64,000 nt of DNA from positions 6,449,991-6,513,990 of the forward strand of contig NC_088297.1 of the NCBI RefSeq assembly GCF_032854445.1, given 5' to 3'. Shown here piece by piece: positions 54,401-63,475 of the stretch (position 1 is the first letter of the stretch; every line of letters begins with the position of its first letter). The DNA comes from Liolophura sinensis (taxonomy: Eukaryota; Mollusca; Polyplacophora; Chitonida; Chitonidae). A program made the translations under genes and the position numbers. The notes beneath the pieces were generated by a model. The model did not search any database, was not told the origin of the DNA, and worked only from the letters and a program-made list of their open reading frames with translations.

Positions 54401-57342
54401 GATCATCTGCCAGCTATCACACTGTTGGCGCTGCTCTTTTCTTACTCTGTAGGCTGTACATGTACGTCTATAATTATAAAGACATAGATATAATCGGTGT
54501 AAAATATGGATATAGTACACGTTGGGAAGTATAATATTGTTCAACTCGTGCTTCGAGGATCCTTCGTGGCTCATTTGGTTAGCGCGCTAGCGCAGCGTAA
54601 TGACCCAGGAGTCTCTCACCAATGCGGTCGCTGTGAGTTCAAGTCCAACTCATACTGTCTTCCTCTCCGGCCGTACGTGGGAAGGCCTGCAGCAACCTGC
54701 GGATGGTCGTGGGTTTCCCTCAGGCTCTGCCCGGTTTTTACCCACCATAATGCTGGCCGCCCTCGTATAAGTGAAATATTCTTGAGTACGGCGTAAAACA
54801 CCAATCAAAATAAAAAAATAAATAAATAAAAAAAATCAACTCGTGCTTCGTATTCAGCAGACATATGAAGGCCTATTACTCGACTAAACATGTAAGATCT
54901 GTATAATGAGCGCTAAAACATACAAAAAACCCATCGAGTGTCTAAATACATGGTTGAAAGGCTTGCGTCGTCAGCGGCACCCCACATTTTCACTATTGTC
55001 AGTCATCCCCGCGTTAGAATCTAAAAAATTAAATATTTACATGAATATAAATGTGACCCCCTTCTACCAAAAATTAGTGCCTTATTAGATACATTTTAGT
55101 AGTTTGCCAGCCGATGTCAGTTTCTTTTCTTCTCTCTCTGTCGTATTCTTGCGAAGTTTCATTTACTTTTACGTTACATATTTACTGTCGAACTGCAGCA
55201 CCTGGCTGTTTGAACGCTGCACACCTCGTCAGATGACAGGGCCGCCTGTTGAGTGGCACTAAACATTCACCAGGAAAACATTCTTAGCAGTACAGAGTTT
55301 AAAATGGATAAATTCTGACATGGAATCAAACAACAAATCTGGCTATTGCTCTTACATGAAGCTCTTCTGTCACTGATTGGTTGAGGTTGTCCAACCGATA
55401 GCGGTGCTGATTCAGAAACACCTGAAACATTTCCTTCTTCTCGAATTGTTTGAGGTTGTTGTTGTCGGCTTTGGGCCATTGGTCCAATTGCTCCAGTGTT
55501 ATGTCAGTCGTTGTATACGCTTTTAGCAGCTTGAGTTTCGTTTCCGGTCCAATTGCGCTAAGATATAGCGCGCTCTGGTCGCGTTCCTTCTGCAACTGGT
55601 GAATGAGCGTTCCGAGCTGGGTGCTGAATCGGAGACCGTCACGTATCGATGTGGCATCCAGGTAACCCTGCAGTGTGGACCCGAACATGTTGGCTGTCAT
55701 GCCGATTAAGATCGCAATCGGAACGCACACCACGGAAAAGACACGACACATTTGTTTCCGTTTGCCGGAGTCTGTGATGGGGTTGCCTATCGACAACAAA
55801 AGACATTTAAAATTTCTTTTAATGAAATAGTGACCATCTCCAAAGGTAAACCCTTATGTTTATCGTCAGTATCTCTCGAGTGTAAGGAAATTTTTGTTGT
55901 TCAAAAATTGTGCTTGACCCAAGTCTATGTCATTAGTTGACAGGTTCATTCTCGAAGAAAATGGAGAGAAACCGACGTTATTTGACGGACAAACCTTGTG
56001 ACCCAAGGCTGAGGCCAAAACAGCGGACTATAGATTATAAAGACAAGCACACTAATCAGTAGTACAGAGTAGAAGGCAACATAGAGAGTAAAACCTGAGC
56101 AGGTACAGCAGTGTGATAGCTGGTAAATGGTCACCCGTAAGTGATTGCACCCATGGAATTAGACAAGTGACATTACAGACTAACACATTGTTGAGGATAA
56201 AATCCCCGCAGGGGTCTTCCTAGACGCTTTGTACTTTGACAAGTTTGACTTGTTACTAAATACTCAATAGCCAGAAAAAAGCTAGTGGACATTAAATAGA
56301 CATTTAACTAATACTATTTCTCTGTGTCATTTAAGACATTGACCTCGATCGGCTAAGTGCATACTGCTTAAATTTTCCGGATGTCGAATTCATCGGCTGA
56401 CAGCCGTAAAGTTTTCACTTGTATTACTAAGTATAAGAGCATACTGATATGGGTTTAGCCCCATAGATATAAATATTACTGAGGCAGATAATTCATTAAT
56501 AGATATATATATAACTTTAATAACAATTGTAATTCTTAAATTGTTAAATGATATTTATTTGATATCACATAGAACGGGTGGATTACGGTTGCTGTTTTTT
56601 ACCCCAGTCATAATTTTATCTTAACTATCTGTGACAGTTTCTGCTTTGTAAAACTGAGGCCTAATGTGATCTTATCTATGAGATCTATGAAACCCACACA
56701 CCTTAACTCCTTCGTATCCTGTCACGATATACACCACACCCACTCAACACGATCCTCCTTACCTTTAACATGTACCCCACTTACTCTTGCATGCACGATT
56801 TGTCTATTTCAGCTTAGCTCATAAATGGCCTTAACACGAACCTCACACCTGCAGTATGTGTCTCGTCTATCATCATAAGTACCTCGTTTACACGTACCTC
56901 ATTTTCCTTCACGTAAATCTGTCAACGACCTGATGAAGGAATCGGACAAATTCTGTAAAATTTCGCCAAATGGGAAGTCTTTTTTAGGGATATATGTTTA
57001 TCGAAGTCAAACTGATGTGCACTGATCCCACCAGCCCATTTGCTTTTCACAACCACTGTATGAGCCCAGGTGGGTGTAAAACGGATTACTTTCGACCATT
57101 TGTCAGGTCGGTAATCCACTCATTAACCGTATGGCTCTCATGCCAGTCAGAAATCCATGGCGTGACCTACCTTTACAGGCCGCCGCGAGTCCGCTCTCAC
57201 CGCCAGCTCGGATTTGTAACATTTCCATGATGGCCGCGTCTAGCTGGGAAGGGGAGAGACTGATCTCAGAGGTCATGACGGAGGAGGGCATGTTCGGGGA
57301 CACACGGGCAGGGGCCACCTTGGTTTTTGTAACTCGCCACAT
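45290..57342 (-). CDS. NIT-domain receptor guanylate cyclase, complete, 9 coding exons, 661 aa
   Basis: Minus-strand exons 57342-57171, 55786-55356, 54137-54021, 53370-52874, 51584-51292, 50973-50836, 48710-48612, 46353-46262 and 45436-45290 join in phase to 1986 nt. Layout: cytosolic N terminus 1-72; TM1 about 73-95; NIT domain (nitrate/nitrite-sensing type, with [19 protein letters not shown]) to about 365; TM2 about 368-388; coiled linker 389-425 ([19 protein letters not shown]); class III cyclase about 440-633. Seen in the cyclase: metal Asp453 (FFSDIVGF) and Asp497 (ETIGDAY), guanine-selecting Glu493 and Cys565 (YCLFG), Arg576 (ASRMES). Thr572 stands where the ribose-orienting Asn is expected. 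There is no kinase-homology domain, as usual for NIT-cyclases. It should convert GTP to cGMP at the membrane if active; NIT-cyclases of the annelid Platynereis act in nitric oxide signalling. Confidence 0.92.
46262..46353 (-). CDS. Cyclase exon 8
   Basis: Acceptor CTGTTCCAG, donor GTT/GTAAGT, 92 nt. It encodes [19 protein letters not shown], matching the LKIHxSxxT stretch after the catalytic loop. Confidence 0.88.
46370..47170 (+). pseudogene. RT retroelement copy, inside cyclase intron 7/8 region, opposite strand
   Basis: Plus-strand blocks TACAAGGGCTACCATTCATG, the SLDLTES-coding segment, ACAACAAGAGGTATAGTTTC, AGCAATATACCGAAGCG and ATGAGTATAACTCTCTTG follow the order of the inverted 6790-7580 copy. 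Frames are broken. It abuts exon 8 of the cyclase. Confidence 0.75.
47171..47500 (+). repeat. RT retroelement downstream segment
   Basis: CCCGGACTAGAGGGCGTATG, AGTTAGCTCGTCACATTGG and CCTGATAAGCTTGCATGG recur in diverged form at 60840-60930, after the same 3' end. Confidence 0.55.
47712..47885 (+). mobile_element. SINE-1, 5'-truncated
   Basis: It starts at CTCATGCTGGCTTCC and ends ATACCAATCAAATAAATAAA. The perfect duplication TCAAAAGAGGGG lies at 47700-47711 and 47886-47897. Confidence 0.95.
47893..47922 (+). other. G-quadruplex-capable sequence
   Basis: GAGGGGTGGGGCTGGGGGG followed by TAGGGTTGGG gives five G-runs. Confidence 0.7.
47940..48480 (+). repeat. Dispersed 320-bp-unit element, partial tandem copies
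   Basis: Order of blocks: TTACATGAACAGTTAGAATA, CCAAGTATCACACTGTCGC (duplicated 60 bp later), GATTCCGCTGGTGGACTAAG, CCATTTGCATTG, then a second pass with CTTAAGCCACGGTTCC, TTACATGAGCAGTAAAAATA and CCAACTATCACACGCGTCGC. It lies in cyclase intron 7. Confidence 0.8.
48612..48710 (-). CDS. Cyclase exon 7 (catalytic Arg; Asn replaced by Thr)
   Basis: Acceptor GTTGGCCAG, donor GAAG/GTAAGT, phase 1-1. It encodes [18 protein letters not shown] then [14 protein letters not shown]. The usual DTVNTASRMES reads [11 protein letters not shown] here. Confidence 0.93.
48820..49000 (+). repeat. RT retroelement 3' fragment
   Basis: ACTGCAAGAACGTGTGTGTC, ATTTAATCAAACGTCTTCAC, GTAGTTCTCTTGTA and GGACAGAGCGTCCAGAATCT match the retroelement end. 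Confidence 0.75.
48990..50405. repeat. 51-bp minisatellite, about 27 units, in cyclase intron 6
   Basis: The unit is ACATAACAGACATATTAGGT plus TTGTGTCCAGTGACTAACTG plus either AACTTATGAAG or ATATTGTGCAG. Both unit types alternate in blocks; a five- to six-unit block around 49020-49480 is repeated at 49480-49900. Units near the right end are more diverged. Confidence 0.95.
50406..50718 (-). mobile_element. SINE-1 inserted in the 51-bp array and itself carrying array-like DNA
   Basis: The reverse SINE runs TTTTATTTATTTGATTGGTG to CTCGGCCACGGAGGC. Between about 50497 and 50560 its body is interrupted by 60-65 bp of minisatellite-like sequence (GGGTTTGTGTTAGGTGACTA, TCTGGGATGACTAACT), then continues with CCCGGGGGAAAACCACGG. 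Confidence 0.85.
50719..50820. repeat. Continuation of the 51-bp array beyond the SINE
   Basis: TTGTATTAGGTTTGTGAGGG and ATGACTAACTGAGC, then ATCAGGTTTGTGTCGGGTGA: two diverged units ending about 15 bp before exon 6 of the cyclase. Confidence 0.75.
50836..50973 (-). CDS. Cyclase exon 6
   Basis: Acceptor TTTCAATAG, donor CACAG/GTCAGT, phase 1-1. It encodes [19 protein letters not shown] and [10 protein letters not shown], family signatures of animal guanylate cyclases. Confidence 0.93.
51292..51584 (-). CDS. Cyclase exon 5 (linker and first half of catalytic domain)
   Basis: Acceptor ATTTGTAG, donor CTCTG/GTAAGA. It carries the signalling helix, [12 protein letters not shown] and [16 protein letters not shown]. 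Confidence 0.94.
51830..51925 (-). mobile_element. MITE end related to the 38486-38662 element
   Basis: CCATACTTAGGAACTCTAAC, GTCACATCACCTTATTTCC and ACCAGAAGGAAGGAATTTCG match the reverse complement of the right end at 38600-38660. The sequence to about 52140 may belong to a longer relative. Confidence 0.65.
52300..52720 (+). repeat. Dispersed 320-bp-unit element copy
   Basis: It contains AGTGACGTCTAAAAAATCC, CTTAAGCCATGG, GTCGCCACTGCTCTGG and a second AATTCTATATCCGTGACTAG block. Lies in cyclase intron 4. Confidence 0.65.
52874..53370 (-). CDS. Cyclase exon 4 (end of NIT domain, TM2)
   Basis: Acceptor TATCTGTAAG, phase 0; donor GACAG/GTATGT, phase 2. It begins [20 protein letters not shown] and ends with TM2 ([19 protein letters not shown]) and the start of the linker. 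Confidence 0.92.
53405..53840 (+). repeat. Dispersed 320-bp-unit element, tandem dimer
   Basis: CACCTGTTACGTGTGACCAT at 53418 recurs as CGCCTGTTACATGTGACCAT about 318 bp later. Between them lie ATTGTGATGGTGGACATCCG, AGTGACGTCTAATAAATTAA and TACATGAGCAGTTAGAATAA. Lies in cyclase intron 3, a few bases from exon 4. Confidence 0.8.
53920..54005. repeat. Short tandem repeat ATCGTACAGGATTCAT
   Basis: Four to five units of ATCGTACAGGATTCAT (17-21 bp spacing) immediately precede cyclase exon 3 on the genomic plus strand. Confidence 0.8.
54021..54137 (-). CDS. Cyclase exon 3 (NIT domain)
   Basis: Acceptor GACCTGCAG, donor AAG/GTGAGT, 39 codons, phase 0-0: [18 protein letters not shown] then [14 protein letters not shown]. 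It has no starting Met and is short, so it is only found by splice logic. Confidence 0.9.
54185..54475 (+). repeat. Dispersed 320-bp-unit element copy
   Basis: CTGGTGACGTCTAATAACTT, CTTAAGCCGTGATTCCAGAG, TACATGAATAGTTAGACTAA and GCCAGCTATCACACTGTTGG. Confidence 0.75.
54556..54835 (+). mobile_element. SINE-1, full length
   Basis: It starts at AGGATCCTTCGTGGCTC and ends with a long A/T tail. The perfect 15-bp duplication TCAACTCGTGCTTCG lies at 54541-54555 and 54836-54850, the longest in the window, so this copy is probably young. Confidence 0.96.
55356..55786 (-). CDS. Cyclase exon 2 (TM1 and start of NIT domain)
   Basis: Acceptor GTCGATAG, phase 1; donor CAT/GTAAGA, phase 0. It encodes [16 protein letters not shown], the first membrane helix and the [16 protein letters not shown] signature of NIT domains. 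Confidence 0.92.
56000..56130 (-). repeat. Dispersed 320-bp-unit element fragment
   Basis: GGCAACATAGAGAGTAAAAC, GCAGTGTGATAGCTGG and AAATGGTCACCCG: the reverse of the CCAGCTATCACACTG side. Lies in cyclase intron 1. Confidence 0.65.
56131..57165. other. Cyclase intron 1 remainder, nothing recognised
   Basis: A/T-rich sequence with no repeat family or extra exon noticed. Confidence 0.35.
57171..57342 (-). CDS. Cyclase exon 1 (cytosolic N terminus)
   Basis: The ATG at 57342-57340 is the first in-frame Met after an in-frame TAG. It encodes [16 protein letters not shown], then a Ser/Met-rich segment and [15 protein letters not shown]. Donor AAAG/GTAGGT, phase 1. Confidence 0.8.
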
Positions 57343-57580
57343 CTTAATCTCGTGATTCGTCACCTATGGGTGTAGCACACGGAACACGTCAATACACACA
57401 CTTGATTCCTTTAGTATTGCCTTATTCATTTCCTCCAAATAGGAGTAACCAAATCATTTAAGCACAGTGACCCAAAGCAGAAATACCCGTGACCAATTTC
57501 ACTACCATATCTCATTTTCGCGAGAAACAGAGAGTAAATGTGTTTTTAGTTGCCTGCGTTTATAAAACCAACAAGCATAA

Positions 57581-57841
57581 GGGGACCTTCGTGTCTCAGT
57601 CGGTTAGCGCGCTAGCGCAGCGTAATGACCCAGGAGCCTCTCACCAATGCGGTGGCTGTGAGTTCAAGCCCAACTCATGCTGGCTTCCTCTCCGGTCGTA
57701 CGTGGGAAGGTCTGACAGCAACCTGCGGATGGCCGTGGGTTTCTACAGGCTATGCCCGGTTTCCTCCCGCCATAATGCTGGCCGCCGTTGTAAAAGTGAA
57801 ATATTCTTGAGTACGGCGTAAAACACCAATCAAAATAAATT
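57581..57841 (+). mobile_element. SINE-1, full length
   Basis: Head GGGGACCTTCGTGTCTCAG to AAACACCAATCAAAATAAAT. The duplication AACAAGCATAA lies at 57570-57580 and 57842-57852. It lies about 240 bp upstream of the cyclase start codon, in the likely promoter region. Confidence 0.94.
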
Positions 57842-57852
57842 AACAAGCATAA

Positions 57853-58440
57853 AGGTAGAATTTCAAAGATTTGCACTGATTTCCAAAACATTGGTATGGA
57901 GAACTGCCCCAGTACAACAAACAGCAGAACAGATTACCGAATATCAGTGTAAACGGAGGAGTTATCATCGTGGAGAGAACATGTTAGACCCTGGGAAAAG
58001 TGGGAGATTCTCTGTGAAATAAGAACATCCAAAACCAGACCCGACGAGGACATGTTAGACCCTTGGAACAGTGTGAAATTTCAGTGTTAAAATGATAACA
58101 TCCCACATCAACCCGGCGAAAACATGATAGATCGTGGAAAGAGTACGTAATTCATTGTGAAAATGGCAATATCCAAAACCAAACTCGTCAAGAAAATGTC
58201 AGGCTCTGGAAACAACGTGGGATATAGTGTGAAAATAGCAACATCCACAATCAAACGAATACACAGATTTTTAAAGTAAAAAGTAGTAAAAATACTAATG
58301 TCTAATTAAACTCTTCAGAAATATTTCAATAACCTATACCAATATGTTACTGGATGCGGCAAATGCTTAAGTTACGAAAGCTTCAAATAATCATGTCGAA
58401 TACTTGATACACAGAATCGAGTATGTTAAATAAAGAGGGA
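57853..58440. other. Weak long-period repeat upstream of the cyclase gene
   Basis: Four diverged copies of an approximately 80-85-bp block recur (GGACATGTTAGACCCT, GTGAAAAT, ACATCCAAAACCA...). No gene is seen. Confidence 0.45.
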
Positions 58441-58444
58441 ATGG

Positions 58445-58925
58445 AGTATTCGCCACTACATTTACCAACAACATGTGCCCCCTCCAACAGGGTTGTGTTA
58501 TTCGCCACTACTTCCACCAACAACATGTGCGCCCTCCAACAGGGTTGTGTTATTCGCCACTACTTCTACCAACAACATGTGCCTCCTCCAACAGGGTTGT
58601 GTTATTCGCCACTACTTCCACCAACAACATGTGCCTCCTCCAACAGGGTTGTGTTATTCGCCACTACTTCCACCAACAACATGTGCCCCATCCAAAAGGG
58701 TTGTGTTATTCGCCACTACTTCCACCAACAACATTTGCCCCCTCCAAAAGGGTTGTGTTATTCGCCACTACTTTCGCCAACAACATGTGCCCCCTCCAAC
58801 AGGGTTGTGTTATTCGCCACTATTTCTACCAACAACATGTGCCTCCTCCAACAGGGCTGTGCTATTCGCCACTACTTCCACCAGCAACATGTGCCCCATC
58901 CAACAGGGTTGTGCTCTTCGCCATG
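58445..58925. repeat. 52-bp minisatellite, about 9 units
   Basis: Units of CACCAACAACATGTGCCCCC, TCCAACAGGGTTGTGTTATT and CGCCACTACTT repeat. Since 52 is not a multiple of 3, three overlapping ORFs of about 180-200 codons show the same peptide in rotated order; they are artefacts. Confidence 0.93.
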
Positions 58926-59339
58926 TTATCAGACATACCTGTGTACCTCAGAAAGGGAAATCTCCCAGAGCTCCTTTTTTCTGGTCACTGCGCTCTAAAG
59001 ATCATCTGTGGACCAGTTTGATAACGTCTAAACCTAACTCTGTGTTTTCTACATATACCTTTGTTTCCATGACCACGCTAACTCCTGCTGTATGACGTTG
59101 ATGCAATTATCAAAACCAACTGCCGATAATTGAACACACATGTTTTGCTGACTGGGTGATAATTACGATATTTCTATACGCACAAAAGTGCAAAAATGCG
59201 GGACTGCTCGGCCAAGATTTTTAGCAGGGAGTCGTTCAGCAATAGCCCGAACGTATTATACATCGTTGCTGAAGAGAATGAAGGATAGGGTGAATGATTA
59301 CGGCTTAATGCCCCCTCAACCCCAGCATTACGTGTGAAC

Positions 59340-60152
59340 TGGCATCAGAATCCTATTACCACTTCCGTTTAATTTGTAAATCCCTGTATGTTGAGGACCC
59401 AAACTGCCTGTATTATAAAGAGATGGTTTGTTCGAAATACACGACAGTTTAGCCGCACAAAAAAAGTAACCAAAACCAGCAGATTTTATTTTACAACAAT
59501 TTATTAGCTTAACAAGAGCAGATAACAGGACTTATACAAATACTAAAGTACTTAAGTTTAACAAGAAAGGAAAGCAGTATCCATACAAATACTAAAGTAC
59601 TTACGGTGTCAAGTCCAAACGGACGCATATATTCCACAATATATATACCACACAGGCATAAATGCTCAGAGGCAAATTCACAAGAGGGAAAATCCACAGT
59701 ATAACTGAGTGTATGACGAAATACACAAAATTCCACAGACAGGGTCGGTGTACTAATAGGCACTGTGTACACAAGAGCACGAATCAAATATACAAGCTCA
59801 GACTGAACAAGTGCTCGGTGGAGATAGGATATAACAAAGCCAGAGGCTATAAAGACACCAAAATTCGGCACAAAAGGCCTACTAAAGTAATACACAGCGA
59901 AAGCATCCAAAACTCTCAATAATTCTCCGTTCTCTCCCTTTGACCTGCTTTCATAGGTCTTATATAGCCTGATGGAATTGTCTAGAATAAGAAAATTCCT
60001 CAAAACTTGATGTGAACAAACAGGCACCGAACTGAGCGTGTTCTGGAACATTCTAAGGTAGAGGCAGACAGCAGGCGCTAAACTTAGCATATGTAAACAG
60101 TGGCAAGCTAAATTTAGAAGCTGACGGCAGTAGATCGTTTTAATCTACAGGT
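59340..60152 (-). mobile_element. Candidate LTR or short Pol II unit (TATA box and tandem AATAAA)
   Basis: On the minus strand CTATATAAG (59967-59959) is followed about 455 bp later by two AATAAA signals (59505-59500 and 59490-59485). The block begins near TGTAGATTAAAACGATCTAC (about 60150) and may end at GGGATTTACA (about 59380). A 193-codon frame inside has no recognisable domain. Two copies of ATACAAATACTAAAGTACTT lie at about 59537 and 59582. No target-site duplication was found, so the boundaries are uncertain. Confidence 0.35.
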
Positions 60153-60559
60153 GTATTCTTGGTTTAAAAATAATTGAAATTGGGTAAGTATTAGTTTTTA
60201 ATGAAAGTTTGAAACACAAAGTGTCAGGTCAGCATATTGCAAGTGACGTCCATTTGGCCTTGCCAGGCACCAATCCCAGCTACTCACAGAGGAAAGAATT
60301 TAGACGGTCAACACGTCAAGATTTTAACGACTATTTCGTCACAGGCAGGGTAAAGTGGGCACCAATGCTTGTAGGCCAAGGAATGTTTAGGGCTAACTTA
60401 CAGCACTAAGCGTTAATGTTATCGCTTATGGACAATTAATAGGATCTGAAGCCAGCTTCGAACCTAGGTGGATTTGTATGGGGCGAGCAATGATTGCCTG
60501 AAAATGCCCTGGAGAAGGGGCGGCCACATTACAAATAATTTATATTTGTGCAAATACTA

Positions 60560-60960
60560 AAACGGTTTCCTGTCTCGCTGACTTAACGACGAGAGCACTA
60601 ATTTCAATACTGACTTAAATAATACTTACATCGACAGAAAAGTACCCACGGGTTTTTTTTTGGCGTGTACATGTCCCGATTTTGTTATTACTGCAAAGAC
60701 TGGTGTGTCAAGAGTATTCCATCCAACTCCTCAGTCAAGGTTTCTTAAGTTCGCACTAAGTATAATTCTCTTGTAAATAAATATGGACTGGGTGTACCGA
60801 ATCTGTAGCTCTCTGCTACATGCTTGTATCCAATTCCGCTTACCCCAGGGCTAGGGGCAATAATTCATCATGTTAAATATATGAACAGTTGCAGGCGCTC
60901 ATTCTCCTTACCAATTATCATATACACTAGCATGGTACACGATTTGCACACTGACTCAGT
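60560..60960 (+). repeat. RT retroelement 3' fragment
   Basis: TTAACGACGAGAGCACTAAT, ACTGGTGTGTCAAGAGTATT, AAGTATAATTCTCTTGTAAA and GGGCTAGGGGCAATAATTCA keep the order of the 46870-47290 copy. Confidence 0.7.
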
Positions 60961-61419
60961 TATACCTGATAAACCCAAATGGTTGATATTCTGTAAAGGT
61001 AAATTAAATCTTAGTCTTGTACCTTCAGTATGATGTCAGAAACTGTTTTCTTGAAAGTTTTTTTTCTAGTTTCCCGCCTCAGCCCTCTGGACATCGGCAG
61101 ATCTGCAAGTTTGTGTCTTACGTGTACATCCTGCAATATGTTGACACACCCTCTGTAGTGTCAGTTTTGACAGTTTCTCCAGAATGCACTGCTCAAGATA
61201 TTTTCATCTAGGAATTTGAACATTTCAGTAACGCCTTTTCCTAGATCAAAAAACCTGAAATGCCCCGTGGTCTTTTTTGTATTGTATATTTGCAGAGTCA
61301 CGGATTTTTTGGTCCCAACGGTTTAGTCTCACTGCATTTTTTTCATGATAATGTTTATTAAATATGCTTAAAACAAATTATTTGAGTATTTCAAAGCAAG
61401 AAACCTATAATACAAATTC

Positions 61420-61570
61420 ACCGTATTTTTACTCAATTAAATCTACTTAAACCATGGTGGGTGTGTAATTTGGTACCATTTAAGAGTTTACATGAAAAAT
61501 TAGAATAAAATCCTAACCGAGTAAACTGAAGAGGCAATTGGACTTATAATAGTATAATGATTTCTGGGTT
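61420..61570 (+). repeat. Dispersed 320-bp-unit element fragment
   Basis: CTTAAACCATGGTGGGTGTG and TTTACATGAAAAATTAGAAT, TAAAATCCTAACCGAG. Confidence 0.55.
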
Positions 61571-62100
61571 TTGCGCCGTCAGGAAATGTCTGGCGGATCA
61601 CTGCGGCATAACCGACCGACTGGGTGGAACCACAAACAACTCCGTGCCCGACCTTGTGTGGTGCTTGCCTCTGCTTAAATCGGTGAAAAAGTATCTGAAT
61701 TTAGGAATGAAAACGGAATGAACGGGTATACTGCGGGCTAGAGTGAATCTGCAAAAATACTGCCTTACTGATTTTTAGGTCACCTCGCCTTGTATGGTGA
61801 AAACAGGCCGTGCATGCGCAGGGAGAGGTCAAGACGTAGTTCGTTTGTTCAGTTTGAATCAAAGCCGCTCGACTTGTTGCTGTGAATAATGTACGCTGAA
61901 TACACTAATGCGTGTTTATTTTGGGGGTTTTTTTCGAGAAAAACTATACGTGCAATTTTCTCCTTTCCCCTTTTGGAAAAATCTAAAAAATTTACCTTAG
62001 GAGTTTACCCGCGTTGTTTGAGGATTTGGCGGGGTTATGCACGTAGGTCACAACCGATATTAGACGTTGACCTCTGACCTTTAATTACGAATTAATTGAT
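61571..62100. other. Intergenic, nothing recognised
   Basis: Short ORFs only. No repeat family identified. Confidence 0.3.
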
Positions 62101-62109
62101 TAAAACTCA

Positions 62110-62475
62110 ACATTGCCTGGACTTGTAAGCCTTAGTAGCCGCCTTATCCACAATATGTGGCAAATAGAACTGGACGCGCCCATCATTCTGGCTAACCGTA
62201 TACACAAGTATGGATGCGTCCGTCATAATGGCTCCAGTATCCACTTGATGGACGCGTTCATCACAATTTGCTACTCATATTGTATGAGTAGCCACCTGAC
62301 GCGTCCAACATACTTTGGCTACCTAGTAGCCTCAAGTTTGGACGCGTTTGTTCGGGTTATGCTACTGAACACGCCCAGTGAACGTAACAAATGCGCTTGG
62401 ATGCGTCCATCAAGTGGCTACTCTGGTAGTCCATGGCCTAATGGCTAGTGGCTACTGGACGCGTCATTTTGCTAC
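62110..62475. repeat. Block of dispersed GGACGCGTC/TGGCTAC motifs with an internal inverted repeat
   Basis: At least six copies of GGACGCGTC or GGATGCGTC, in both orientations, and as many of GGCTAC/GTAGCC occur in 360 bp. CCACTTGATGGACGC at 62241-62255 pairs exactly with GCGTCCATCAAGTGG at 62403-62417. It resembles the subterminal motif clusters of some DNA transposons. Confidence 0.6.
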
Positions 62476-62685
62476 TTACAGTGTTAGCGTTAATAACAAA
62501 TGCTACACATGAAAGATTACGACTTACAGTGAACATAAGACAGGTCGATTTTGTGAAAATTCCAACAATCTTCACATATGCCGAGAGGAAACCAGAAGTT
62601 ACTCAACGCTGGTATTATAGGTACTGATTAAGCGTGTAATTGTGCATTGATTTCTATAATTAAATATATATAGATATTTTCACTG

Positions 62686-63075
62686 CTATCGTCTGTCTCT
62701 ACTATCACTGGTCGCCTGACACGTCGCTTTCTTTTCCTCGTGTCGTTCACTCTGATCTCTATTGTTTCCTCCTGTATTACCCTTTCCTCTACCTGCTATT
62801 TTACGCATCGCCGTGTCTTCTAGCTCCTTCTTCGCTCTTAGGATCAGCTGGCGGTGCCGCCTCGTGTTTTGTACCTTATGTATCCTCCTTAGGTGTCGGT
62901 TGAACCTACTGAAAGGTATTGTGCAGATAGGGCACGTCAATATCACTTGTCTCCGACGGCGGCCGGGAATCTGGCGTTTGTCTGTCTCTTTTGTGGAGTC
63001 GCATCTTCCGGGTTCTGGTTGGCCCTCGAGAGGTCTGTATTCCCACGTGCGATACACTGGCTTGTCCCCTCGCTG
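62686..63075 (-). CDS. ORF fragment with a short C2H2-like zinc finger
   Basis: A minus-strand open frame of about 125 codons, with no ATG near its start, contains LTCPICTIPFSRFNRHLRRI then H, a C-x2-C-x9-H-x4-H motif, followed by a basic stretch (RRHRQLILRAKKELE) and a hydrophilic tail. The CPxC...RxxRHLRxxH form resembles zinc fingers carried by tyrosine-recombinase (Crypton-like) transposon proteins in molluscs, from memory. Upstream, other minus frames (63197-62943) suggest frameshifts. It is probably mobile-element debris or a partial gene. Confidence 0.45.
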   Translation of the reverse strand, partial: QRGDKPVYRTWEYRPLEGQPEPGRCDSTKETDKRQIPGRRRRQVILTCPICTIPFSRFNRHLRRIHKVQNTRRHRQLILRAKKELEDTAMRKIAGRGKGNTGGNNRDQSERHEEKKATCQATSDSRDRR

Positions 63076-63475
63076 TCCGTGTCTGGTTGGGGATTAGCGC
63101 ACTTATGGATCGCTCTTCCACAGATGAAGCTGGTGAGGCACATGTTTGACGTTGGTGACCGCTTCATCCGGCCCCTCTTCAGCGGAGCTTGTGACACTCT
63201 GGTGCTCCCCGTCCGAAGGCGCTAGAGTGACGATGTCCTGAGAAAGGTGTCCGCCTCAGACGAAGACAACAATATTCTGCAGGCCAGAGGCTTTTCTGCC
63301 CTCTTCAGGGGTATGTCCATTTCTTCCTCGCCAGTGCACTCGTCGGACACCTACTTCTTCTCTGGCGTTCTTTCCCCAGTTATGCACTGTAAAGAAGATA
63401 GTGTAAAAACAGAAATACGGAGATGATACTAATCCACTCATATTTATGTTGGGTTATTTCCCTTAAAAGCACAGA

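Noticed and set aside
58423-59095. Three overlapping ORFs of 180-206 codons with TTSTNNMC-type repeats
   Set aside because: The 52-bp unit rotates through the frames, so all three frames show the same repeat; the translations are artefacts.
59509-60090. 193-codon minus-strand ORF as a membrane protein gene
   Set aside because: Its open frame spans a TATA box and ends at a polyadenylation signal; no domain or splice context. An LTR-like reading is at least as likely.
61017-61211. Possible exon after a pyrimidine-rich TTTTTTTTCTAG
   Set aside because: The translation is not similar to anything I recognise, and no partner exon or donor fits convincingly.
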